Source: Acinetobacter pragensis
Lineage (GTDB): Bacteria > Pseudomonadota > Gammaproteobacteria > Pseudomonadales > Moraxellaceae
Direction of reading: 5' to 3'
Assembly: GCF_001605895.1 (NCBI RefSeq)
Contig: NZ_LUAW01000015.1
Span: 62,001 to 126,000 of the forward strand
Length of the DNA stretch: 64,000 nt
Shown: positions 48,567-57,208 of the stretch, one piece after another
How the letters are laid out: each line of letters begins with the position of its first letter
Position numbering within the stretch: position 1 is the first letter of the stretch
The notes under the pieces: model-generated
The model's database searches: none
Told to the model about the DNA's origin: nothing
Seen by the model: the letters and a program-made list of their open reading frames with translations, nothing else
Made by a program: the position numbers and the translations under genes

Positions 48567-48644
48567 GTTGAGATCATTGCCAAAACTCGAGTAATTGACG
48601 TATTTCGGGTAGATTATAAAAATAATTAAAACTGGATCAATAAA

Positions 48645-49094
48645 ATGCAGAGTTCAGAGTTTGAATATGCAGGCTTTTGGGAAAGGGTTGGCGCATCACT
48701 GATTGATATGATTATCTTGCTCACTGCAACTTATCCTATTCTGTGGCTTTTTTACCGTGGGGATTGGGAGCGGATTTTTGCAACAGGGCTATCTGAACAG
48801 CCGCAAGTTTTTTGGTTTGATATTTTGGCGAATTATATTTTACCTTTTGCATATACCGTCATTGTTTGGCTGCTGTGGTCGGCATCCCCGGGGAAAATTT
48901 TGCTGGGTATGAAAATTGTTGATGCTGAGACGGGGCAGAATATCGATCTTAAACAATCAATTATCCGCTATATTGGATATTTCCCAGCCATGATGGTGTT
49001 TATGATTGGCATTTTTTGGGTGGCTTTTGATAAGCGCAAGCAGGGCTGGCATGACAAAATGGCCAATACTGTTGTCATCCGCAATAGTGACTAA
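48645..49094 (+). CDS. RDD-family membrane protein
   Basis: 149 residues. The RDD-like start GFWERVGASLIDMIILL carries the Arg-Asp pattern in altered form, and a second segment SPGKILLGMKIVDAETG is diagnostic of the family. Three hydrophobic segments are present. RDD proteins are often ion antiporters or membrane accessory proteins; function here is unknown. Confidence 0.87.
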   Translation: MQSSEFEYAGFWERVGASLIDMIILLTATYPILWLFYRGDWERIFATGLSEQPQVFWFDILANYILPFAYTVIVWLLWSASPGKILLGMKIVDAETGQNIDLKQSIIRYIGYFPAMMVFMIGIFWVAFDKRKQGWHDKMANTVVIRNSD

Positions 49095-49104
49095 TCTGTT
49101 TAAA

Positions 49105-49136
49105 ACTAAAAAACCCTCAAATGAGGGGTTTTTAGT
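49105..49136. terminator. Bidirectional terminator between the RDD gene and the universal stress gene
   Basis: ACTAAAAAACCCTC pairs with GAGGGGTTTTTAGT around a short loop. A and T runs on both sides serve the convergent genes. Confidence 0.88.
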
Positions 49137-49147
49137 CAGCGCTGTAT

Positions 49148-49594
49148 TTAAATTTTGACAATTAATACAGGAATAGGAGATTGAGTCAGCACATTTTGCG
49201 CAACGCTTCCCAGCATCATTTTTTGGATGCCGGTACGGCCGTGTGAACCCATAATGATCAGGTCTGCACTGACTTCATCTGCAATTTGAATAATGCCGTC
49301 AGAAGGTGAAACGCCGTGACTGAGCTTTACATCGACTTCAATACCGTCACGGATAAAAGACTGCTTGATTTCTTCCAAGCGTTCTTTGGCATTTTTTTCG
49401 GCCTGCATGAAATAGTCGGTAATTGCGGGAGCGACTTTATAGAAATCAACACCGACAAAAGGGTCGACCGCAATGACACTCATAATGGTGACATGGCTGT
49501 TTAATGACTTCGCTAATGCTAAAGCTTGTTCTACAGCAGCGTAGGAAATTGGAGATTCGTCTACAGGGACAAGAATGTGCTGATATGTTGTCAT
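49148..49594 (-). CDS. Universal stress protein, UspA family
   Basis: 148 residues. It begins YQHILVPVDESPIS and carries the ATP-binding motif GSHGRTGIQKMMLGS (GxxGxxG, then GS), so it is an ATP-binding type. The ATG at 49594 follows AGGAG; the longer frame is not needed. It is one of two related genes in tandem (the other at 49702-50145). Confidence 0.93.
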   Translation of the reverse strand: MTTYQHILVPVDESPISYAAVEQALALAKSLNSHVTIMSVIAVDPFVGVDFYKVAPAITDYFMQAEKNAKERLEEIKQSFIRDGIEVDVKLSHGVSPSDGIIQIADEVSADLIIMGSHGRTGIQKMMLGSVAQNVLTQSPIPVLIVKI

Positions 49595-49670
49595 GCGCTG
49601 CTCCTCATAATCAGGTTGTAAAATTTTCAATATAATTTTAAATGTTCTGCAGTAATTATTTTCTATATAG

Positions 49671-49695
49671 CAAAAGCCCGCCAGTGAGGCGGGCT
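49671..49695 (-). terminator. Hairpin after the second universal stress gene
   Basis: AGCCCGCC (49675-49682) pairs with GGCGGGCT (49688-49695) with a 5-base loop, followed on the minus strand by four T. Confidence 0.82.
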
Positions 49696-49701
49696 GAGAT
49701 A

Positions 49702-50145
49702 TTAAGATTTAACAATAAGTACAGGCAATTCAGTATTGCGCAATACATCTTGAGCAAAACTGCCCAGCAGCATTTTTTGGAAGCCTTTGCGGCCATGTGA
49801 ACCCATCACAATCAGGTCTGCTTTCAGTTCAGTTGCAGTTTCCGCGATGCCTTCAGCAGACACTTGGCCTTTAACGACTTGAGTTTCAGCATCTACACCT
49901 TCCGCTTTTGCTATTTCTAGAGCATCTGCAAGAGATTTAGTTGCATTTTCATGCGCTTGAACAAAATATTCTTTCATAATTGCAGATGAATAATAGAAAT
50001 CAGCATCTGTGAATGGGTCTTCTGCCACGAGGCTGATTAAAGTCAGTTTGCTGTTAAATGCTTTGGCAATTTGGGCTGCTTTTTTAACGGCTGAGAAAGA
50101 AATTTGTGAACCGTCAACCGGCACTAAAATTTGATTATATGACAT
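49702..50145 (-). CDS. Universal stress protein, UspA family
   Basis: 147 residues, similar to the neighbour at 49148-49594 along its length (YNQILVPVDGSQIS, GSHGRKGFQKMLLGS, LPVLIVKS), so the two probably arose by tandem duplication. The ATP-binding glycines are intact. A 107-base gap with a terminator separates the two genes, so they are expressed separately or by weak read-through. Confidence 0.93.
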   Translation of the reverse strand: MSYNQILVPVDGSQISFSAVKKAAQIAKAFNSKLTLISLVAEDPFTDADFYYSSAIMKEYFVQAHENATKSLADALEIAKAEGVDAETQVVKGQVSAEGIAETATELKADLIVMGSHGRKGFQKMLLGSFAQDVLRNTELPVLIVKS

Positions 50146-50410
50146 GGGAGAAACTCCAAAGATATTGTTATGACCCTATGCTTAATTGATAGCATATTGT
50201 GTGGCTGGGTTCAATTTAATATTGGAAAAAAAGATTGTAAATTCATAAAATTAGAAATAATTTAGTGATTAAAATGCCAAGGGGTTGTCAAATAAAACTG
50301 AGTATATTCGTCAGTTTTATGAAGTTGTCCGCGAAAACAAAGACTTGTAATTATTTACCGATTCAGGCTAATTGCATATTGAAAATAGCCGTATTTTTGA
50401 GGATGAGCAG

Positions 50411-51406
50411 ATGTATTTAAAAATTGTAATGATGCTGCTGTGCAGCAGTGTCATGCTGAATCTGACAGCCTGTCAAAGCACCCAAAGCAGTGTCAAAGTG
50501 ATTGCTGGTGTTTTTAATGCATCGACCAAGATTCAGAAAAAATTTATAGATAAACATGCTCCGCAAGATGTGCTGGTGTACAACAATATTCAGTATATGG
50601 CCAATCCGAATCTGCATATGGATTTATATCAGCCTGAATATATTGCAGAAATTGGCGCGCGCCCAACCGTGGTATGGATTCATGGCGGCGGCTGGATTTC
50701 AGGTTCAAAAGAGCACGCTCGGGGATATTTTAAGCTTTTAGCATCGAAGGGCTACAATGTTGTCGCTGTTGAATATCAATTTGCGCCCGATGCGGTTTAT
50801 CCGGCTCAGCTGCATCAAATTAATCAGGCCTTATCTTATCTTCAAGCCAATGCGGCTCAATATCATATTGATGCCAATAAGCTGTATTTGGCCGGCGATT
50901 CAGCAGGCGCCAATATGGCAAGCCATTATGCGGCTTTTGTTTCGAATCCTGACTATGCTCAATCACAGAATTTTCAGCCAGCAATCAAGAGAAAGCAGCT
51001 GCAAGGCTTGATTTTGCATTGCGGTATTTATGATTTGAATCATTTTGTAGAAACAGCGCCAGATGAAATTCGATTGCTGGAATGGGGCATTAAAAATCTG
51101 GTGCAGGCCTACACCGGGGAGCGGAGCTATGATTCAGAATTTTTAGCCAGTATTTCTCCGCGTCAGCATATTAATCAGAATTATCCGCCTGTATTTATCA
51201 GCGGGGGCAATAAGGACTTTTTAACAGCCTCGCAATCGCTGCCTTTTGCTGAAACACTGAAAGCCAATAAAGTACCGGTTACAGAAGCTTTTTATCCAGA
51301 CTCCAAAGAGCTGCTGGTGCATGAATATCAATTTATGATGAGTAAAAAAGCCAGTCAGCAGACTCTTGAGATGACTATTGAATTTTTAAACCAGTTGACA
51401 CCCTAA
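50411..51406 (+). CDS. Lipoprotein alpha/beta hydrolase (esterase-like)
   Basis: 331 residues. The N-terminus is a lipoprotein signal ending in LTAC, which predicts a lipid-anchored Cys21. The catalytic features of the hormone-sensitive-lipase-like group follow: HGGGW (oxyanion hole), GDSAG (nucleophile Ser), and a C-terminal VHEYQF with the His. GAGGATGAGCAG precedes the ATG at 50411. The substrate is unknown; an acyl ester seems likely. Confidence 0.85.
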   Translation: MYLKIVMMLLCSSVMLNLTACQSTQSSVKVIAGVFNASTKIQKKFIDKHAPQDVLVYNNIQYMANPNLHMDLYQPEYIAEIGARPTVVWIHGGGWISGSKEHARGYFKLLASKGYNVVAVEYQFAPDAVYPAQLHQINQALSYLQANAAQYHIDANKLYLAGDSAGANMASHYAAFVSNPDYAQSQNFQPAIKRKQLQGLILHCGIYDLNHFVETAPDEIRLLEWGIKNLVQAYTGERSYDSEFLASISPRQHINQNYPPVFISGGNKDFLTASQSLPFAETLKANKVPVTEAFYPDSKELLVHEYQFMMSKKASQQTLEMTIEFLNQLTP

Positions 51407-51461
51407 TTTAAAATATTGGCCGGATCTGTAATGGAGGCTTGAATTAATTTTATAAAAATAT

Positions 51462-51485
51462 AACATACCTACCGAATGGTATGTT
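51462..51485. promoter_or_regulatory. Palindromic operator upstream of the SMR pump gene
   Basis: AACATACC (51462-51469) and GGTATGTT (51478-51485) form a perfect 8-base inverted repeat with an 8-base spacer. It ends 15 bases before the pump start, in the expected promoter region (TTGAAT at 51439-51444 may be the -35). It is the best candidate site for the TetR protein encoded downstream. Confidence 0.75.
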
Positions 51486-51500
51486 TTTGGTGAAATGTTT

Positions 51501-51845
51501 ATGAATTCTGTGTACATGGCTTATGGCATGCTGGCTTTGGCAATTATTTCGGAAGTCACAGGCTCAACATTTTTAGTAAAGTCCGAAGGCTTTAGCAAAA
51601 TAGGCCCTTCAACCGTGGTGGTGATTACATTTTGCATCGCTTTTTATTTACTGTCACAGGTTATTAAAGTAATTCCGTTAGGCATCGCATACGCTATTTG
51701 GGCTGGAGTCGGCATTGTATTAACTGCTTTAATTGGCTATTTTGTGTTTCGTCAAAGTTTAGACCCGGCAGCGCTCATCGGCATTGCACTGATTGTTTCC
51801 GGAGTTGTGGTCATTAACCTTTTTTCCAATGCAGCAGGCCATTAA
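51501..51845 (+). CDS. SMR-family multidrug efflux protein (EmrE-like)
   Basis: About 114 residues with four membrane helices. The essential membrane Glu is in LAIISEVTGSTFLVKSEGF, and the helix 3 signature IAYAIWAGVG is present. SMR pumps act as antiparallel dimers that exchange protons for quaternary ammonium compounds. GGTGA lies 8 bases before the ATG at 51501; the ATG six bases earlier is too close. It overlaps tetR by one base (TAATG). Confidence 0.93.
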   Translation: MNSVYMAYGMLALAIISEVTGSTFLVKSEGFSKIGPSTVVVITFCIAFYLLSQVIKVIPLGIAYAIWAGVGIVLTALIGYFVFRQSLDPAALIGIALIVSGVVVINLFSNAAGH

Positions 51846-52405
51846 TGGAAAATGCTCATCAGCGTAAAAAAGCGCCCGAATTAATCCGTCAGAAAATTTT
51901 AGATTACGCAATTCAATTGGCTTCGGAAAGAGGCGTTGCAGGTGTTTCTATTCAGGCCATTGCTGATTTAGCCGGTGTGACCAAGGGCGGCGTCTTTCAT
52001 CATTTTCCCAATAAACAAAAATTGCTGGATGCGATGGTGCATGAAGTTTTGGCTCGGCTTGATCATGCCATAGATGAGTATATGCAGTATGACCAAGAGG
52101 TGATAGGCTGCTTTACTCGGGCGTATATTTATTTTACCTTGCAGGCCGAACGTTCAGGTATTGGCACTTTATGGTCGGCTATTTCGATGACGATGCTGAC
52201 CGACCATGCATTTAATGCTACTTGGATAGCGTGGCTGCATGGCCGATTAGCCCGTCATGAGCAAACAGATGCGGGGATCGAGCTTCAATTATTGCGTTAT
52301 GCCGCGGATGGGGTGTGGCTGAATGTATTTGCCTGTTCTGAAAGCATGGATGAGCTGCTGCATATGCGGCTAGAATTAATGCGCCGTACTTATATAAAGC
52401 TATGA
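51845..52405 (+). CDS. TetR-family repressor of the SMR pump
   Basis: 186 residues with the helix-turn-helix VSIQAIADLAGVTKGGVFHHFPNKQKLLDAMV. It is translationally coupled to the pump gene and the palindrome lies ahead of both, so it probably autoregulates the pair and is released by a pump substrate. The C-terminal part resembles TetR_C domains of SMR-associated regulators. Direct binding is inference. Confidence 0.92.
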   Translation: MENAHQRKKAPELIRQKILDYAIQLASERGVAGVSIQAIADLAGVTKGGVFHHFPNKQKLLDAMVHEVLARLDHAIDEYMQYDQEVIGCFTRAYIYFTLQAERSGIGTLWSAISMTMLTDHAFNATWIAWLHGRLARHEQTDAGIELQLLRYAADGVWLNVFACSESMDELLHMRLELMRRTYIKL

Positions 52406-52415
52406 AGCAGTCAAA

Positions 52416-52447
52416 ATAAAAAAGCATCTTTAGGGGATGCTTTTTTA
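52416..52447. terminator. Bidirectional terminator between tetR and the benE-like gene
   Basis: GCATC and GATGC form the core stem, flanked by A and T runs on both sides. Confidence 0.85.
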
Positions 52448-52468
52448 TTGCTGTTTGCTGAATGCCGA

Positions 52469-53635
52469 CTATTTCTTAAATTTTAAAATGCAGTGAACAG
52501 CAAAGCCAAAGATCAAGCCCCAGAATGCAGCGCCAATGCCGAAGAATTGAATGCCTGATGCGCTGAATAAGAACGTCAGCAGTGCCGCTTCGCGTTCTGA
52601 TGCTTCATGAAAGGCGATAGCGATGTTATGGCTGATGGTGCCTAAAAGGGCAATGCCAGCCAATGCCGTAATGAATACCGCTGGAAAAGACATTAAAAAG
52701 CTGGTTAATGTGGCCGCAAAGATGCCCATGAGAATATAAAAGAAACCGCAGCTCATGCCTGCGATATAACGCTTTGCAGGATCTGGATGCACTTGATCAT
52801 CCAAGCTGATGGCCGCGCTGATGGCGGCGATATTGACGCTGTAGCTGCCGAACGGCGAAAAAATGGCTTGCGCCGTGCCAGTCCAGCCAATCAGCTGATT
52901 GACATTCGGCTGGTAACCGTAGCTTTTAATCATCGCAAGGCCAGGCAGATATTGTGATGCCATATTGATGACAAATAAAGGCAGCGCCAGACCTAGAATT
53001 GCTGCGCTGCTGAAGCTTGGGCTAACCCAAACCGGTTTTGCCAAGGCGATATCAATAGACGGCATGCTGAAATTTAAAAACAGCGGGCACAGCCCAATGC
53101 CTGCAATTACTGTAATGACAATGCTGTAGCGTGGCCAAAAGCGTTTTGACAAAATATAGGCCGCCAGTAGCGATAAAATAAACGCCCATTCATTTTGCAT
53201 GCTGGCAAAAAGTGAGATGCCGAATTTAAGCAAGACACCCGCCAGCATGGCGCTGGTTAAGCTTTGCGGGATGTAAGACAGAACTCTTTGGAAAATGCCT
53301 AAAAAACCTAGCGCTGCAGTTAAGACACCGCAGACTAAAAAGGCGCCAATCGCTTCATTCAGGCTGTATCCGCTGCCGGTTGCTAAAATTAATGCTAGGC
53401 CAGCGGTTGACCAAGAGGTCGCTACAGGATATTTGAATTTCCAAGATAGCAATAGGCCGCTTAAGCCAATGGCTAAGCCCAGCGCCCAAAACCAGGAGGT
53501 GATTTGTTCAGTGGATGCGCCTAAAGTCTGTGCAGCCTGAATTACTAAGACTGCAGAAACGCTGATGCCGACAAGAAACGTAATAAAACCTGCAAAGACT
53601 GCAGGAATAGAAAAGTCATTCAGAAATTTTTGCAT
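52469..53635 (-). CDS. BenE-family benzoate/proton symporter-like membrane protein
   Basis: 388 residues, about 12 membrane segments, with GFITFLVGISVSAVLVIQAA at the start and PFGSYSVNIAAISAAISLDDQVHPDPAKRY in the middle, which are hallmarks of BenE. In A. baylyi, BenE imports benzoate. No benzoate degradation genes are nearby, so the substrate is uncertain. Confidence 0.9.
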   Translation of the reverse strand: MQKFLNDFSIPAVFAGFITFLVGISVSAVLVIQAAQTLGASTEQITSWFWALGLAIGLSGLLLSWKFKYPVATSWSTAGLALILATGSGYSLNEAIGAFLVCGVLTAALGFLGIFQRVLSYIPQSLTSAMLAGVLLKFGISLFASMQNEWAFILSLLAAYILSKRFWPRYSIVITVIAGIGLCPLFLNFSMPSIDIALAKPVWVSPSFSSAAILGLALPLFVINMASQYLPGLAMIKSYGYQPNVNQLIGWTGTAQAIFSPFGSYSVNIAAISAAISLDDQVHPDPAKRYIAGMSCGFFYILMGIFAATLTSFLMSFPAVFITALAGIALLGTISHNIAIAFHEASEREAALLTFLFSASGIQFFGIGAAFWGLIFGFAVHCILKFKK

Positions 53636-53772
53636 AATCCATTGCCGCTATAGAGCGTTTAATAGTTGAAAAGCGTAATAATCATACGCGATTCATATTT
53701 TTGCTGAAAGGTAAAAAGCCCGAAGCGGCGGTTATATTTATTGAGTATTTCTATAAAGATAGAGTGATTGAT

Positions 53773-54423
53773 TTATAGGGAAGATGTTGCGAGCTTTAAT
53801 CCAAAACCGCAAAACAGCAGGCCTACAGAAGCGACACAGCATGCTGTCAGTTTAAAGCGGTTCGCAAAATACGATGCGAGATTTGCCCCAGAAAAAATAA
53901 GCACGGTTAAATAGCTCATGCTGATGATTTGCAGCACGACAGCCAAGGCGGTGAACGTTAAGGCCGGATATGGATAGGCCGGGTCGACAAACTGCACAAA
54001 GAAAGACAGATAAAATAAAATCGCTTTTGGATTTAAAATACTGATTGTGAGCGCAGTGCGGAACGGGTGCAAGTGTTCGAGGGATTCCTGTTTTTGCTGG
54101 AGCTGTTCAGGCGCAGCTGTTGCATTCCACGTGTTATAGGCTGCCAACAGTAATTTAATGCCTAAATAGCTTAAATAGGCAGCGCCAATAATTTTAAGCA
54201 GAATAAAGAGCCAAGGAAAGGCGTGCAGTAAAGAAGCGGCGCCCAGCGCGGTCAAAATAATTAAAATCATATCGCCGGTATAGACACCGAAGGCGCTAAT
54301 ATAACCGGCTTTAATGCCATAGCGTGAGGCGACAGTCATAACATAAATAGAATTTGGGCCTGGCAGCAGCACAATCAAAATGGTCCCAATAATATAGGTT
54401 GTTAAGTCTGTGATACCGAACAC
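53773..54423 (-). CDS. LysE/RhtB-family amino-acid exporter
   Basis: 216 residues with six membrane helices. LPGPNSIYVMTVASRYG near the start and LSYLGIKLLLAAY and NPKAILFYLSFFVQFVDP in the middle are the LysE/RhtB signatures, closest in appearance to LeuE. It begins at a GTG with GAGTGTGAC upstream. It exports amino acids or related small molecules; the exact one is unknown. Confidence 0.9.
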   Translation of the reverse strand: MFGITDLTTYIIGTILIVLLPGPNSIYVMTVASRYGIKAGYISAFGVYTGDMILIILTALGAASLLHAFPWLFILLKIIGAAYLSYLGIKLLLAAYNTWNATAAPEQLQQKQESLEHLHPFRTALTISILNPKAILFYLSFFVQFVDPAYPYPALTFTALAVVLQIISMSYLTVLIFSGANLASYFANRFKLTACCVASVGLLFCGFGLKLATSSL

Positions 54424-54496
54424 GTCACACTCACATAAAAAAGCTGATGAGGCATTATAGCCGCACCAGCTGTTAGAAAAAGATGAAAGTTTCTAA

Positions 54497-55486
54497 TTAA
54501 GCTTGAATATCAGCATCTAAGCCAAAAGATTGGCGCAACAGAATACTGAGCTGCTCACGCGCTTTAATGAAGCCATCAATACCGCTTTGAAGAAGCTGGA
54601 ATGACATCAGGTCATGTTCCAGCTGAGTTTTGAAAGAAGCTTTATCTAAAGATGCGATAGGGTGTTCTGTATGCGGATGCGCATGACCTTCAGAAAGCTG
54701 AGGAATCACTTCTTGCTGATCCTGTTCAAGCTCTGCCAGCAGTCCGGGCGATACGGTTAGCAGGTCGCATCCCGCCAGCCCAAGAACCTGCGCTGTACTG
54801 CGGAAGCTTGCACCCATAATTTCAGTTTTAATGCTGTTCTGTTTGTAGTAATGGTAAATCTGTTTGACTGAAAGGACACCCGGGTCTTTTTCAATTGGGT
54901 AGCTGTCAACATTTTCAGCTTTTTTATACCAGTCTAAGATGCGTCCAACAAAAGGTGAAATCAGCGTTACATTGGCTTCGGCACAGGCCTGCGCCTGATG
55001 CAGGCCGAACAGCAGCGTTAAATTGCAGTTAATGCCTTCAGCCTGCAGCGCTTTGGCCGCCTGAATGCCTTCCCATGTCGAAGCAATCTTAATCAAAATG
55101 CGGTCTTGTTCTACGCCGTACTGCTGATACAGCGCCAGCAATTCTTTGGCTTTGGCAATTGTGGCATCGGTGTCATAAGAAAGAGCGGCATCTACCTCTG
55201 TAGAAACGCGGCCTTCTATGAGTTTTAAAATTTCAACACCAAATTTAACAGTCAAAATATCAATCGTGCGTTCAACTAATTCATCACCGGCATAGCCTTC
55301 TTGTTTGGCTTGATCAAAAGCATTTTCAATCAGTTCTTTGTTTTCTGCCTGATTGGCTGCCGCCGTAATAAGCGATGGGTTGGTGGTTGCATCTAAGGGA
55401 CGGAATTTTTCGATTGCAGATAAGTCACTGCTGTCTGCAACAATAGTTGTCATGCTTTTTAATTGGTTTAGCGCAGATTGTGTCAT
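54497..55486 (-). CDS. tal: Transaldolase
   Basis: 329 residues of the classic TalB type. The Schiff-base lysine lies in ILIKIASTWEGIQAA, and LDATTNPSLI is intact near the N-terminus, with LTLLFGLHQAQACAEA and GASFRSTAQ following. It moves a three-carbon unit in the non-oxidative pentose phosphate pathway. It stands alone with a weak ribosome-binding site. Confidence 0.95.
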   Translation of the reverse strand: MTQSALNQLKSMTTIVADSSDLSAIEKFRPLDATTNPSLITAAANQAENKELIENAFDQAKQEGYAGDELVERTIDILTVKFGVEILKLIEGRVSTEVDAALSYDTDATIAKAKELLALYQQYGVEQDRILIKIASTWEGIQAAKALQAEGINCNLTLLFGLHQAQACAEANVTLISPFVGRILDWYKKAENVDSYPIEKDPGVLSVKQIYHYYKQNSIKTEIMGASFRSTAQVLGLAGCDLLTVSPGLLAELEQDQQEVIPQLSEGHAHPHTEHPIASLDKASFKTQLEHDLMSFQLLQSGIDGFIKAREQLSILLRQSFGLDADIQA

Positions 55487-55575
55487 TGATATCTAATTCT
55501 TAAAGTTATTGCCTGTACATACTTTTATATCACAAACTCGATTTAACCCAATGGCCTTGCGTAGGGCTATGGCTG

Positions 55576-56466
55576 CTAAAATGTATTTTTTCGCAGATTT
55601 CTGACGTGATTAATCAAAAAACGAGCAGCTGCGCCTTGCTGGTTTTCACGATTCCAGACCAAATCAACAAAATATTCAAACTTTGGAGTGAAGTCTGCGA
55701 AATTTAAAATTTTCAGCTGCTGCTTAAGCAGGGGATTTTCATTCAACATTTCTACCGGCAGTACGCCCCAGCCTAAGTTTTGCAAAATCATGGCGCAGGC
55801 AGAATGATGATTATCGGTGCGCCAGTAGTTTTTTGAATAAAGCAATTCAGGTTTGATGCTGCGGTCACGGCTTGCCACTACAATTTGGCGGCTTTGCAGA
55901 ATTTGTTCAAAGCTGTTTTTTGGAAACTGGGCCAATAAATAATCTTTAGATGAAACAGGAACAAGCGCTTGGCGTTTCAGCTCTATAAATTGTTCATTGC
56001 TTTCCAGCTGTTCGCGTTCAAACATCAGGGCAAACTGGGCTGTACCGTTAACCAACATATTTTGCGCATCTTCTTGCGGCGCGGTGAAAATATTGATTTG
56101 CAGTTCCGGAAACTCTTTTTCCAGTGCAGAAATATAATCTGTCCAATGGGTGTGCAGCAATTCAGAAACCACCACAATGTTTAAAGCAGATTCAAGTCCG
56201 GAACTAAGCGCCAAAGCATGTTGCTTCCATTGATTCATTTCAATCAATAACTGTTCAGTCTTTTCAAACAATGTCACGGCTTGCGCGGTTGGAACAGGTT
56301 CACGCCCAACGCGATTAAAAAGGATCAGGTTTAAGTCAATTTCTAAATTGGCGATTGACATGCTGACAGCAGAAGGAACTTTTCCGAGTTTGCGCGCAGC
56401 GGCTGAAAATGACCCTGTCTGCATGACTGTCTGGAAAATAATGAGCTGTTCTTGATTGATATTCAT
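55576..56466 (-). CDS. LysR-family regulator, AceR-like
   Basis: 296 residues. The N-terminal helix-turn-helix reads QTVMQTGSFSAAARKLGKVPSAVSMSIANLE, followed by a substrate-binding domain. It is divergent from a PACE pump gene, 129 bases apart. In A. baumannii the activator of aceI, AceR, is a LysR protein next to its target, so an AceR role is likely here. This is inference from context. Confidence 0.88.
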   Translation of the reverse strand: MNINQEQLIIFQTVMQTGSFSAAARKLGKVPSAVSMSIANLEIDLNLILFNRVGREPVPTAQAVTLFEKTEQLLIEMNQWKQHALALSSGLESALNIVVVSELLHTHWTDYISALEKEFPELQINIFTAPQEDAQNMLVNGTAQFALMFEREQLESNEQFIELKRQALVPVSSKDYLLAQFPKNSFEQILQSRQIVVASRDRSIKPELLYSKNYWRTDNHHSACAMILQNLGWGVLPVEMLNENPLLKQQLKILNFADFTPKFEYFVDLVWNRENQQGAAARFLINHVRNLRKNTF

Positions 56467-56595
56467 GTACGCTCTGCAGTTGCGGTGAATGAATAGTGTA
56501 TCTGATCCATCAAATATATTGAAAGAATCTTACTCGATTAATCAATTTAATAAAAATAAAATGCATTCATCCTAATTATTGAATGAGAGTTTAAA

Positions 56596-57018
56596 ATGTT
56601 GATTTCCAAGAGAAGGATTATTCATGCGCTAAGCTATGAGATCATCCTGTTGGTGATCATTGCTATCGCGCTGAGTTTTATTTTTGAAGTGCCAATGGAA
56701 GTGACGGGTACATTGGGAATTGCCATGGCGGTTACTTCTGTGATTTGGAACATGATTTTCAATCATTTTTTTGAAAAATTTGAAGCAAAAAGAAAGTTAA
56801 AAAGAACCGTTGGCGTACGTATTCTGCATGCTATCGGGTTTGAAGGCGGCTTAATGCTGGCGACCATTCCGATGGTGGCATATGCCATGGAAATGAGCAT
56901 TTGGCAGGCTATTCTGCTGGATTTCAGCATGACCATGTGTATTTTAGTTTATACGTTCATTTTTCAATGGTGTTATGACCATTTAGAAGCACACTTAGGT
57001 TATCAGCCTAAATATTGA
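56596..57018 (+). CDS. aceI: PACE-family efflux pump (AceI-type, chlorhexidine)
   Basis: 140 residues with two bacterial transmembrane pair domains. The four signature motifs of the family are all visible: RIIHALSYE, WNMIFNHFFE, RILHAIGFEGG and FIFQWCYDH. AceI in A. baumannii exports chlorhexidine in exchange for protons; short-chain diamines are considered its natural substrates. GAGAG precedes the ATG. The symbol reflects family and neighbour, since several paralogues can exist in one genome. Confidence 0.9.
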   Translation: MLISKRRIIHALSYEIILLVIIAIALSFIFEVPMEVTGTLGIAMAVTSVIWNMIFNHFFEKFEAKRKLKRTVGVRILHAIGFEGGLMLATIPMVAYAMEMSIWQAILLDFSMTMCILVYTFIFQWCYDHLEAHLGYQPKY

Positions 57019-57041
57019 TAAATTTCATGTAAAAAATCTAT

Positions 57042-57072
57042 AAAGGCCTGAAAAGACAAGTTCAGGCCTTTG
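57042..57072 (+). terminator. Terminator-like hairpin after the PACE gene
   Basis: AAAGGCCTGAA (57042-57052) pairs with TTCAGGCCTTT (57061-57071). The T tract is short. Confidence 0.75.
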
Positions 57073-57208
57073 CTGATATAAGAAATATTAATTTTTAACG
57101 TATGATAAAAAAATAAACAAAAAAATAAACATAATTATTAATTTAGTGTAATAGCTGATTAAAAAAAATTTGTTTATGAATTCATCATGTCGAAAAAGGA
57201 ATGAGACA

